A DNA stretch of 64,000 nt from an uncultured Lachnospiraceae bacterium (GTDB taxonomy: Bacteria; Bacillota; Clostridia; Lachnospirales; Lachnospiraceae): the NCBI GenBank assembly GCA_944381475.1, contig CALWLH010000071.1, positions 1 through 64,000 on the forward strand, given 5' to 3'. Both the position numbers and the translations under genes were made by a program. Positions within the stretch are counted from its first letter, which is position 1. The number at the start of each line of letters is the position of its first letter. Below the pieces are notes generated by a model that worked only from the letters and a program-made list of their open reading frames with translations, made no database searches and was not told the DNA's origin. Of this stretch, positions 18,275 to 26,069 are shown piece after piece.

Positions 18275-19294
18275 ATGACGATTATAGTGACCGGCGGCGC
18301 CGGATTTATTGGAAGCAATTTTATTTTCTATATGATGGATAAGCACCCGGATTACAGGATTATCTGCCTGGACAAGCTGACCTATGCGGGAAACCTGTCC
18401 ACTCTGGCGCCTGTGATGGATAAGGAAAATTTCCGCTTTGTGAAGGCGGATATCTGCGATAGGGAGGCGGTTTATAAGCTTTTTGAGGAGGAGCATCCGG
18501 ATATTGTGGTAAATTTTGCGGCGGAATCCCATGTGGATCGTTCCATCGAGGACCCGGGGATTTTCCTTCAGACCAATATCATGGGCACCGCAACGCTGAT
18601 GGACGCCTGCAGAAAGTACGGCATCACCCGCTATCATCAGGTTTCCACCGATGAGGTGTACGGCGATCTTCCCTTAGACCGCCCGGATTTGTTCTTTACG
18701 GAGGAAACACCTCTCCACACCAGCAGTCCCTACTCCTCCTCCAAGGCCGCTGCGGATCTTCTGGTGCTGGCCTATTACAGAACCTATGGCTTGCCGGTGA
18801 CCATCAGCCGCTGCTCCAACAACTACGGCCCCTATCATTTTCCGGAGAAGCTGATTCCTCTCATGATCGCCAACGCCCTGAACGACAAGCCTCTGCCTGT
18901 TTACGGAGAGGGGCTGAATGTGAGAGACTGGCTCTATGTGGAGGATCACTGCAAGGCCATCGACCTGATCATCCACAAGGGTCGCGTGGGAGAGGTGTAT
19001 AATATCGGCGGGCACAACGAGATGAGAAATATTGATATTGTAAAGCTGATCTGCAGGGAGCTGGGGAAGCCTGAAAGCCTCATCACCTATGTGACGGACC
19101 GCAAGGGCCATGACATGCGCTATGCCATTGATCCCACAAAGATTCATGAGGAGCTGGGCTGGCTTCCAGAGACAAAGTTTGCGGATGGCATTGTGAAGAC
19201 CATTCAGTGGTATCTGGACAACAGGGAGTGGTGGGAGACCATCATCTCCGGGGAGTATCAGAATTATTACGAGAAGATGTACGGAAACAGGTAG
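18275..19294 (+). CDS. rmlB: dTDP-glucose 4,6-dehydratase
   Basis: A 339-residue short-chain dehydrogenase/reductase-type enzyme converting dTDP-glucose to dTDP-4-keto-6-deoxyglucose. NAD-binding GGAGFIG is at 7-13. The 'STDEVYGDL' catalytic strand (Thr-Asp-Glu) and the YSSSK motif are present. Length is normal. The ATG at 18275 follows AAAGGAG. It lies in the rmlA-rmlB-rmlD unit. Confidence 0.97.
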   Translation: MTIIVTGGAGFIGSNFIFYMMDKHPDYRIICLDKLTYAGNLSTLAPVMDKENFRFVKADICDREAVYKLFEEEHPDIVVNFAAESHVDRSIEDPGIFLQTNIMGTATLMDACRKYGITRYHQVSTDEVYGDLPLDRPDLFFTEETPLHTSSPYSSSKAAADLLVLAYYRTYGLPVTISRCSNNYGPYHFPEKLIPLMIANALNDKPLPVYGEGLNVRDWLYVEDHCKAIDLIIHKGRVGEVYNIGGHNEMRNIDIVKLICRELGKPESLITYVTDRKGHDMRYAIDPTKIHEELGWLPETKFADGIVKTIQWYLDNREWWETIISGEYQNYYEKMYGNR

Positions 19295-19304
19295 GAGCGG
19301 TGTG

Positions 19305-19384
19305 GTGCGTCGGAAAGAGGTAAGTTTGGAAGTAAACTTCCAAATCTACCATCATGACGCAGCGAGTGCGTCGGAAAGAGGTAA
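19305..19384 (+). repeat. 19-bp direct repeat and nested hairpins before rmlD
   Basis: GTGCGTCGGAAAGAGGTAA occurs exactly at 19305-19323 and 19366-19384; the second copy supplies the rmlD Shine-Dalgarno (AAAGAGG). Between them are a hairpin TTTGGAAGT/ACTTCCAAA (19325-19344) and GACGCA/TGCGTC (19356-19372). It looks like a duplicated translation-initiation region. Confidence 0.7.
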
Positions 19385-19386
19385 AG

Positions 19387-20307
19387 ATGAGAGTATTTGT
19401 GACAGGAGTAAACGGCCAGCTGGGTCACGATGTGATGAATGAGCTGGCAAAGAGAGGCCTGGAGGGCATCGGAAGCGATATAACGGAGACTTGCGCGGGG
19501 GCGGCGGACGGCAGCGCTGTCACCACAGCCAGGTATATTCCCATGGATATTACGGACGAGGAGGCGGTGCATGCCAGGGTGATCTATGAGCATCCGGAGG
19601 CGGTGATCCACTGCGCAGCCTGGACTGCGGTGGACGCTGCGGAGGCGGAGGAAAACCGCGGCAAGGTGCGGGCTGTAAACTTTGCGGGAACCAGGAATAT
19701 TGCCAAGGTATGCAGCGAGCTGGATATACCCATGATGTACATCTCCACGGATTACGTGTTTGACGGACAGGGGGAGAAACCCTGGAAGCCGGACTGCACA
19801 GACTACAGACCGTTGAATGTCTATGGAAGCACCAAGCTTATGGGGGAGAAGACCGTTGCCGCTAATCTGGAGAAGTTCTTTATTGTCCGCATTGCCTGGG
19901 TGTTTGGAAAGAGCGGCAAGAACTTTATCAAAACCATGCTGAACCTGGGCAAGACCCATGACACCCTGCGGGTGGTAAATGACCAGATCGGCACCCCCAC
20001 CTACACCTATGACCTGGCAAGGCTTCTGGTGGATATGATCCAGACGGACAGGTATGGGTATTACCACGCGACCAACGAGGGGGGCTATATCAGCTGGTAC
20101 GACTTCGCCTGCGAGATCTTTAAGCAGGCGGGCTATGACACCAGGGTGATCCCGGTGACCACTGAGGAATACGGACAGAGTGCAGCAGCCAGGCCCTTTA
20201 ACAGCAGGCTGGATAAGAGCAAGCTGGCGGAAAATGGCTTTGAGCCCCTGCCCACCTGGCATGACGCCCTGGCAAGATATTTGAAGGAACTTCAAAATCA
20301 GGAGTAA
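19387..20307 (+). CDS. rmlD: dTDP-4-dehydrorhamnose reductase
   Basis: A 306-residue enzyme of the SDR superfamily making dTDP-L-rhamnose. It has the N-terminal GVNGQLG nucleotide-binding motif (7-13), 'AWTAVDAAEAEE', 'STDYVFDGQ' and the 'YGSTKLMGE' motif (YxxxK). Length is normal. I start at the ATG at 19387 (MRVFVTG) behind AAAGAGG. No rmlC (3,5-epimerase) gene is present between rmlB and rmlD or elsewhere in the window, so the pathway must be completed by a gene outside it. Confidence 0.95.
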   Translation: MRVFVTGVNGQLGHDVMNELAKRGLEGIGSDITETCAGAADGSAVTTARYIPMDITDEEAVHARVIYEHPEAVIHCAAWTAVDAAEAEENRGKVRAVNFAGTRNIAKVCSELDIPMMYISTDYVFDGQGEKPWKPDCTDYRPLNVYGSTKLMGEKTVAANLEKFFIVRIAWVFGKSGKNFIKTMLNLGKTHDTLRVVNDQIGTPTYTYDLARLLVDMIQTDRYGYYHATNEGGYISWYDFACEIFKQAGYDTRVIPVTTEEYGQSAAARPFNSRLDKSKLAENGFEPLPTWHDALARYLKELQNQE

Positions 20308-20325
20308 ACTGGCTGGAACAAGAAA

Positions 20326-20366
20326 AAATCCCCATACCCATTGATTGAGGGTACGGGGATTTTTTT
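20326..20366 (+). terminator. Terminator after rmlD
   Basis: AATCCCCATACCC/GGGTACGGGGATT stem (one A-C mismatch) followed by seven T. Repeat copy A starts at the next base. Confidence 0.85.
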
Positions 20367-20504
20367 GCACGATACGCCCGGAGGACGACCTCCGTGCTTG
20401 CACGAGCGGGCATCCGACGGGCAACGGTCATCGAGCGGCAATGCCGCGAGATGAGCGAGGTATCGCGGTGAGCGGGTAGGGGAAGGAATCTTCCCCTACC
20501 CGAT
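20367..20504 (+). repeat. Terminator-associated structured repeat, copy A (short form)
   Basis: A 138-bp member of a three-copy family (B at 40627-40839, C at 53187-53400). It begins G-C-A-CGATACGCCCGG directly after the terminator T-run and ends with the palindrome GGGTAGGGGAAG-GAAT-CTTCCCCTACCC. The GCGATAC-like 5' end can pair with GGTATCGCGG near the 3' end. It shares the core GGGCATCCGACGGGCAACGG with the other copies but lacks about 75 bp in the middle. The terminal palindrome has C-for-A style changes on both arms (GGGTAGG/CCTACCC against GGATAGG/CCTATCC), so pairing is kept. Confidence 0.85.
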
Positions 20505-20511
20505 AAGTCTG

Positions 20512-21708
20512 TCAAGCCTTTTTATATGCCGCCGCCAGCTTTTTGAAGGCCTCCAGAGAGCGAAGAACCTTCTCCGTGGGAACGCAGTAGGCGATTCGGA
20601 AATACCCCTTTACCCCAAAGGAGTCAGAGGGAACCAGCACCAGATCAAAGTCTTTGGCCTTTTCGCAGAAGGCTTCCGCGTCCTCCTCCAGGGCTTTGGG
20701 GAACATGTAAAAGGTTCCGCCGGGGTTTACAATCTCAAAGCCCAGGGCAGTCAGCTCCTTATAAAGAATATTTCTGTTGGCTTCATATACGGACAGGTCG
20801 CTGGTGGCGCCGGCATCCTTTGAAACTGCCAGCTGCATCAGGGTAGGAGGACAGTTGTGCCCAATGCCTCTTGAAATCTGCACGCACACCTCCACGAAGT
20901 TCTCATAGCCCTCTGCCTCGGTGTTAATGAGGCAGTATCCGGTTCTGGCGCCGGGGATGGACATGGATTTGCTGTAGGAGTAGCAGACGATGGTGTTGTC
21001 ATAGTATTTTGCCACGAAGGGGGCGTCCACGCCCTCAAAGACGATCTCCCTGTAGGGCTCATCGGAGATCAGGTAGATGACATGACCCAGCTCTTTGGAT
21101 TTGGCTTTCAGAATCTCTCCCAGTTTCCTGATGGTCTCCGTGGAATACACAATGCCGGAGGGGTTATTGGGGGTGTTGATGAGCACTGCCGCGGTGTTTT
21201 TGCCGATGCGCTTTTCAAATTCCTGGAAATTAATCTGGAAGGTGGAGACTTCAGCGGGAACCACCACCAGGGAAGCCCCTGCTCCCTCCACATAGTGGAC
21301 ATATTCCGGGAAGAAGGGGGCGAAGGTGATCACCTCCTGTCCCTCTCCCGGGGTCACGACAGCACGCAGGGCGTGGGCCAGGGCGCCTGCAGCGCTGACG
21401 GACATAAAAATATTTTTTGTGGTGTAGGCGGTGCCAAAGCGTTTATTTAAATCCGCCGCAATGGCCTGGCGGGCCTGGGGCATACCGGCGTTGGGACTGT
21501 AGCCGTGAACCAGCAGGGGGTCCTCCTTTTGTACAAGCTCCACCAGGGCGTCGGTATAGGTCCTTGGCGGCGCCACGCTGGGGTTTCCCAGGCTATAGTC
21601 AAATACGTTCTCATAGCCGATCTCCTTTGCCCGTTCCTGTCCGTACATGTAAAGCTTTCTGATCACGGATTCGGCTTTGGTCATCTCCACATATTTCTGA
21701 TTGAACAT
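20512..21708 (-). CDS. Pyridoxal-phosphate-dependent aminotransferase, class I/II
   Basis: A 398-residue aspartate-aminotransferase-fold enzyme. It has 'DYSLGNPSVAPP' near the N-terminus, 'VLINTPNNPSGIVYS' (PLP-ring region), 'LISDEPYREIVFEG' and the PLP lysine motif 'SYSKSMSIPGARTGY'. The substrate cannot be assigned from sequence alone; it is close to AspC/PatA-like proteins common in Clostridia. The ATG at 21708 has GGAGGAAGAA directly upstream; the long upstream frame to 22029 is an artefact overlapping mnmA. It runs towards the rml unit and away from mnmA. Confidence 0.9.
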   Translation of the reverse strand: MFNQKYVEMTKAESVIRKLYMYGQERAKEIGYENVFDYSLGNPSVAPPRTYTDALVELVQKEDPLLVHGYSPNAGMPQARQAIAADLNKRFGTAYTTKNIFMSVSAAGALAHALRAVVTPGEGQEVITFAPFFPEYVHYVEGAGASLVVVPAEVSTFQINFQEFEKRIGKNTAAVLINTPNNPSGIVYSTETIRKLGEILKAKSKELGHVIYLISDEPYREIVFEGVDAPFVAKYYDNTIVCYSYSKSMSIPGARTGYCLINTEAEGYENFVEVCVQISRGIGHNCPPTLMQLAVSKDAGATSDLSVYEANRNILYKELTALGFEIVNPGGTFYMFPKALEEDAEAFCEKAKDFDLVLVPSDSFGVKGYFRIAYCVPTEKVLRSLEAFKKLAAAYKKA

Positions 21709-21751
21709 TTCTTCCTCCATTCTACCCGTTGGTTTTGTAAAATCTTTTTCT

Positions 21752-21780
21752 ATCTTAACGCAGGCACCTCCCTTTGTCAA
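21752..21780 (-). promoter_or_regulatory. Promoter for the aminotransferase gene
   Basis: Minus strand TTGACA (21775-21780), 17-base spacer, TAAGAT (21752-21757). Confidence 0.75.
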
Positions 21781-21841
21781 TAAAGCTCCTGTAAAATACC
21801 ATGCCGGACCCTTTTTACGCCAATCTGGGACGAATTTACAT

Positions 21842-21870
21842 TTGCGTAATCGCCGGTATTCTGGTATTAT
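21842..21870 (+). promoter_or_regulatory. Promoter for mnmA
   Basis: TTGCGT (21842-21847), 17-base spacer, TATTAT (21865-21870), 22 bases ahead of the start codon. Confidence 0.65.
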
Positions 21871-21892
21871 GTATGAAAAGAGGGGAGGAGTC

Positions 21893-22981
21893 ATGAAAAA
21901 GCGTGTTGTAGTGGGACTGTCCGGCGGGGTGGATTCTTCCGTGGCCGCCTGGCTGTTAAAGGAACAGGGATATGATGTGATGGGCGTGACCATGGAGCTT
22001 TTGCATGGACAGGCCCGGACTCCGGGCAAAATCCAGGAGGACGGCTGCGGGCCCAGTGCTGCGGAGGATGCCAGGCGGGTGGCAGAGGCTTTGAATATTC
22101 CCTTTTATGTGATGGATTTTCAGGAGGTGTTTCAGAAGCATGTGATCACCCCCTTTATCAGTGCCTACTGCTCCGGCTGTACTCCCAATCCCTGTGTGTT
22201 GTGCAATCGGTATGTGAAGTGGGAGGCGCTGTTAAAAAGAGGCATGGAGCTGGGGGCGGACTATATCGCCACGGGGCATTATGCCAGGATAAAACGACTT
22301 CCAAACGGCCGCCTTGCGGCAGCCGCATCCGCCACGGCGGCGAAAGATCAGACCTATGCATTGTACAATCTGACCCAGGAGCAGCTTTCCCGGACGCTGA
22401 TGCCCGTGGGGGAGTACAGGAAGGAGGAGATCCGGGAAATCGCCGCCCGGCTGGAGCTTCCAGTGGCTCACAAGCCGGACAGTCAGGAGATCTGCTTTAT
22501 CCCAGATCAGGACTATGCAGGGTATATTCAGAAGAATGCGGATTACCAGCCCCATCCCGGCTGTTTTGTGGATTTGCAGGGACGCAGGCTGGGGCAGCAC
22601 AGGGGGATCATTCACTACACCGTGGGGCAGAGGAAGGGCTTGGGTATCGCCTTTGGCCAGCCCATGTATGTAGTGCAGATCCGTCCGGAAACCAACGAGG
22701 TGGTGCTTGGAACCAATGAGGAAACCTTCGGAGATACCCTCTATGGGACTGGGATAAACTATATGGGACTGGAAGCCTTTCAGCCAGGGGAACGGCTGCT
22801 GGCCAAAATCCGCTACAGCCACAGAGGGGATTACTGCCGGGTCTATCCCCAGGAGGAGGGGGTGAAATGCGTTTTTGAGCGGCCCCAGCGGGCCATCACC
22901 CCGGGACAGGCGGTGGTCTTTTATAGGGAGGATTATGTGGCCGGAGGGGGCACCATCGTGTCAGACGGACGCTTTTCATAA
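21893..22981 (+). CDS. mnmA: tRNA-specific 2-thiouridylase MnmA
   Basis: A 362-residue enzyme that thiolates U34 of Lys, Glu and Gln tRNAs using ATP and a persulfide sulfur. It has the PP-loop GLSGGVDSS (8-16), a catalytic Cys in 'PNPCVLCNRYVKW', the second Cys in 'SQEICFIPD' and the C-terminal beta-barrel 'GQRKGLGIAF'. Length fits. The start at 21893 follows GGGGAGGAG; the open frame extends upstream to 21701 but lies across the promoter. The NusG-II-domain gene starts 14 bases after the stop and is likely co-transcribed. Confidence 0.96.
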   Translation: MKKRVVVGLSGGVDSSVAAWLLKEQGYDVMGVTMELLHGQARTPGKIQEDGCGPSAAEDARRVAEALNIPFYVMDFQEVFQKHVITPFISAYCSGCTPNPCVLCNRYVKWEALLKRGMELGADYIATGHYARIKRLPNGRLAAAASATAAKDQTYALYNLTQEQLSRTLMPVGEYRKEEIREIAARLELPVAHKPDSQEICFIPDQDYAGYIQKNADYQPHPGCFVDLQGRRLGQHRGIIHYTVGQRKGLGIAFGQPMYVVQIRPETNEVVLGTNEETFGDTLYGTGINYMGLEAFQPGERLLAKIRYSHRGDYCRVYPQEEGVKCVFERPQRAITPGQAVVFYREDYVAGGGTIVSDGRFS

Positions 22982-22995
22982 GAAAGGACGAATGT

Positions 22996-23397
22996 ATGAG
23001 AAAGACGGATGCCAAGGATAAAACGGATAAGAAAAGAGCCCTGCTGGCGGCGGGGCTTTTGGCAGCTCTGTTTCTGGCGAGCTGTATCTGGATCATCTTT
23101 TTTGGCGCCCCTGCCTCTGGCGGGGCTTTGGTCTGCGTCTATCACGAGGGAACCCTTCTGGCGTCCTATCCCTTAGAGGAGGATGGTATCAACCCGGTGG
23201 AGCTCGAGGATGGGGCAGTGAAGGTGATCGAGATCAAGGACGGGGGCGTCCGGATGCTGGAGGCTGACTGTGACAATCAGGTCTGCGTTCAGACTGGAAT
23301 CATCCGTTCAGGAGCCTACCCCATTGTGTGCCTGCCCCATGGGCTGGTGGTGCAGATTGAGGAGGGAGACAGGGCGCCGGACGCCATGGCGCGCTAG
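22996..23397 (+). CDS. NusG domain II-containing small membrane-anchored protein
   Basis: A 133-residue protein with one N-terminal membrane anchor (about 15-36) and a short extracytoplasmic beta-domain like the 'NusG_II' family. The features are 'VEIKDGGVRML', two Cys in 'DCDNQVCV', and a third in 'IVCLPHGLVVQI'. In Firmicutes this family occurs beside Gx-transporter genes, as here, and the pair is thought to act in envelope electron transfer or transport. The function is not established. Its TAG stop directly abuts the stop of the convergent Gx gene. Confidence 0.8.
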   Translation: MRKTDAKDKTDKKRALLAAGLLAALFLASCIWIIFFGAPASGGALVCVYHEGTLLASYPLEEDGINPVELEDGAVKVIEIKDGGVRMLEADCDNQVCVQTGIIRSGAYPIVCLPHGLVVQIEEGDRAPDAMAR

Positions 23398-23889
23398 CTA
23401 GCGCCGGGGCAGGGCCTTGTTGATAAAGTGGGCGCAGAATCCGGTAAACAGGCCGGTTATCAGCCCGCTGACAGTAAGCCAGGGAAGATACAGAAAGACG
23501 CCCATAGTTCTGGTCAGGAGCGCGGCGCATAGAAGTTGACCGATATTGTGGAGCAGGGCTCCGGTCATGCTGGTGAGCACAATCATGCGCCTGTGCAGAA
23601 ACCGGTTTAAAAGGGCCATAAAAAGCAGGCTCAGCACTCCTCCGGACAGACTGTATAGAAAGGACACCGCCTGCCCAGCAAAAATGCTGCCCAGGGTGAC
23701 GCGAAGGAGCATCACCACCAGGGCGTCCCTGGCTGAAAACCGCAGCATCACCAGCAGGGTGATGATGTTTGCCAGACCGGGCTTGATTCCGGGAATGGGG
23801 GTCAGAGGGGGCAGGGCGGCTTCTATAATATAAATGATCAGGGAGCATGCTGTGTAAAGGGATAGCTGCGTCATTCTGTGTGTATTCAT
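23398..23889 (-). CDS. Gx transporter family membrane protein (HepI/ThiW-like)
   Basis: A 163-residue protein with about five transmembrane helices. The Gx-transporter signature 'PIPGIKPGLANIITL' follows the first helix, then 'GSIFAGQAVSFLYSLSGG' and 'GALLHNIGQL'. The family, historically annotated as heptaprenyl diphosphate synthase component I, resembles ECF S-components. The ligand is unknown. The ATG at 23889 follows GGAGGCCCTCC. It is convergent with the NusG-II gene, the partner it usually has, though in many genomes the two are co-oriented. Confidence 0.8.
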   Translation of the reverse strand: MNTHRMTQLSLYTACSLIIYIIEAALPPLTPIPGIKPGLANIITLLVMLRFSARDALVVMLLRVTLGSIFAGQAVSFLYSLSGGVLSLLFMALLNRFLHRRMIVLTSMTGALLHNIGQLLCAALLTRTMGVFLYLPWLTVSGLITGLFTGFCAHFINKALPRR

Positions 23890-24060
23890 GGAGGGCCTCC
23901 GGGAAGAATTTTGACGCTGAAGCCTCGGGGTCACAGGGGGCTTCGGCGCTTTTAAGTATAATATGACAATTTTCGACAGTCAATATATAAAAAATATATA
24001 AAGAACACAAAAGTAAAAAAAATAGCGTATAAAAAGTGAATTATTTGCAGTATTTTTAAT

Positions 24061-24099
24061 GCAGAATCTTAGGTATAATTTATCATATCAAGATTCTGC
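24061..24099 (+). promoter_or_regulatory. Promoter with flanking inverted repeat, sugar ABC operon
   Basis: TATAAT at 24074-24079 has no good -35. It is flanked by a perfect 10-bp inverted repeat, GCAGAATCTT (24061-24070) and AAGATTCTGC (24090-24099). Because the -10 lies between the arms, the repeat would act as an operator on DNA rather than as an RNA hairpin. The weak -35 suggests activator dependence. Confidence 0.6.
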
Positions 24100-24135
24100 C
24101 CTCGGGGGAAGGGGGCAAGTTTTAGGAGGTACAAA

Positions 24136-26055
24136 ATGGAAAAAAAGACAGGAAAGGAGAAGGTTTCGGGTGTTCTATACATCATCCAGAGAATAGCCGC
24201 CCTTCTGGGCGTATGCGCTATTTTCTTCCCGACCTTCAACCCATCGTACATTTTTACAGTAGTTGACGGAAACCCCATGAACAATACCACCTCGCTCTTT
24301 ACGGCGGCTATCTCCACTAGCGGAATCATGTCGGACGGTATTGTCAGCGGCATCAGCAGAAACCTGCTGGAGGCCGGTTCCTTTACGACGCTCAGGGTTG
24401 CCTGTATCCTGCTTTTGCTGGGTGTTATCGCAGCGGGCGTGGGCGCATGCATGTCCGTGGGCAATAAGACCATGAAGCAGGTGTCCCACCTTGTGTCCAT
24501 CGGGGGCGCTGTCCTGCTCATCGTGGGCGGCGTGATCATCATCAATATCGGCAATAATGTAGAAAGCATCGTAAAGGTTGAGGAGAGCGGGGAAACCACA
24601 GATTCCGTTTACCAGGTAACCCTTGCGGAGGAAACGGATGCGGATACCTGGACCTCAGACGCCACCACTATGCTGAGCCAGTGCGAGAATGATGTCTACA
24701 GAATTACAATCGCCAACAATTCCGGAAAGTCCATGGAAGGATGGGCGCTGCAGATTCATGTAGGCGCGGACTACGACATGTCGAATTACATCGGCATCAA
24801 TAGGAAGTTCAGTATTCTTTACGACAGGAACAACTACGTTGACTACGAATTCAATGTGGAGCTCGAAGGAGAATACCTGGTGGTTACGCCTGGCAACTAT
24901 ACCATGGAGGAGGGCGAGCTGACACTGGATGAGAGCGCCTCCGGCAATTACATATCCACCATTGACGCAGGAACCCTGACTCTGACCCTGATTATGGACG
25001 GCATTTCAGCGGACACGGAGGTTATTGTGACTGACGGCGCCAGAGCCCAGAACATGGCATGGATCTTCCCCACATGCGTTTACATTTACATTGCTCTTGC
25101 GGTGATCGTCATTGTCACCTCCCTGGTGAATGCAGTGCTGATTGGAAAGGCGCCGGCAGGTGAGCATATGCACATGGAGACGGAGTATCAGCTCTTTATC
25201 ATGTTCCTTCCCTTCATCCTGCTGATTTTTGCCTTTTCCTATCTCCCTCTTTACGGGTGGCGGTTTACCTTCGTATGGGATGAAACGAAGTCCATCACAG
25301 CGGAGGGCAACTTTGCGGGAACTCACTGGTTTACAGTGCTTTTCGCGGATTCGGCCTTCAGAAAACTGTTTTTAAACGTAATGAAGAACACGCTGGGCTT
25401 AAGCTTCCTGGGACTTTTCACCAGCTGGCTTCCCATGGTATTCGCCGTTTTCCTGAATGAGGTAAAGAACAGTAAGTTTAAGGGATTTGTGACCACATTT
25501 TCCACGATTCCCAACTTTATTTCCTGGGTGCTTGTTTACTCCATCGCCTTTGCCATCTTCTCGGCGGATGGTCTTGTGAGCAACCTCCTCGGAATCAATC
25601 ACAATTACCTGCAGGACTCCACGCATCTGTGGCTGAAGATGTGGGCCTGGGGAACCTGGAAGGGTATCGGATGGAGCGCCATCATCTATATCTCCGGTAT
25701 CGCCGGTATCGACCAGCAGCTTTATGAGGCAGCCTCCATCGACGGTGCGGGACGGTTCCAGAGAATGTGGAGCATTACCCTCCCCTGCCTGCTTCCAACC
25801 TTCGTGGTTATGCTGGTTATGTCCGTAGCGGGTATCCTGAGCAATGGTATGGATCAGTACCTGATGTTCTCCAATGCTCAGACAATCGACGATCTGAACG
25901 TATTGGATCTGTATGTGTATAATCTGGTGTTTGACGGCGGCGGGCAGGTTCCGCTCTCAACCGTTGTTGGTATGGGCAAATCAATTGTAAGTATTATTCT
26001 GTTCTTCATCGCCAACAGCGCGGCAAAGGCAATCCGTGGAAACGGTATCGTATAA
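24136..26055 (+). CDS. Carbohydrate ABC permease (LplB/YtcP type) with large N-terminal extracytoplasmic domain
   Basis: A 639-residue permease, about twice the usual length. The C-terminal half (about 355-639) is a standard MalF-class permease with the EAA loop 'EAASIDGAGRFQRMWSITLP'. The N-terminal half has a helix near 15-35, two more near 95-137, then an extracytoplasmic domain (about 140-295) and another helix near 308-332. The domain has CBM2-like features ('ITIANNSGKSMEGWALQI'), which suggest a carbohydrate-binding beta-sandwich. It would be the first subunit of a polysaccharide or oligosaccharide importer. No ATPase is encoded nearby; this class often uses a shared MsmK-type ATPase. 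Start ATG follows TTTTAGGAGG. Confidence 0.85.
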   Translation: MEKKTGKEKVSGVLYIIQRIAALLGVCAIFFPTFNPSYIFTVVDGNPMNNTTSLFTAAISTSGIMSDGIVSGISRNLLEAGSFTTLRVACILLLLGVIAAGVGACMSVGNKTMKQVSHLVSIGGAVLLIVGGVIIINIGNNVESIVKVEESGETTDSVYQVTLAEETDADTWTSDATTMLSQCENDVYRITIANNSGKSMEGWALQIHVGADYDMSNYIGINRKFSILYDRNNYVDYEFNVELEGEYLVVTPGNYTMEEGELTLDESASGNYISTIDAGTLTLTLIMDGISADTEVIVTDGARAQNMAWIFPTCVYIYIALAVIVIVTSLVNAVLIGKAPAGEHMHMETEYQLFIMFLPFILLIFAFSYLPLYGWRFTFVWDETKSITAEGNFAGTHWFTVLFADSAFRKLFLNVMKNTLGLSFLGLFTSWLPMVFAVFLNEVKNSKFKGFVTTFSTIPNFISWVLVYSIAFAIFSADGLVSNLLGINHNYLQDSTHLWLKMWAWGTWKGIGWSAIIYISGIAGIDQQLYEAASIDGAGRFQRMWSITLPCLLPTFVVMLVMSVAGILSNGMDQYLMFSNAQTIDDLNVLDLYVYNLVFDGGGQVPLSTVVGMGKSIVSIILFFIANSAAKAIRGNGIV

Positions 26056-26069
26056 GGAGGTGAGAAAAA

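Noticed and set aside
19267-20424. A 385-codon minus-strand open frame opposite rmlD
   Set aside because: Shadow of rmlD extended through the terminator and repeat; no start signal and no recognisable motifs.
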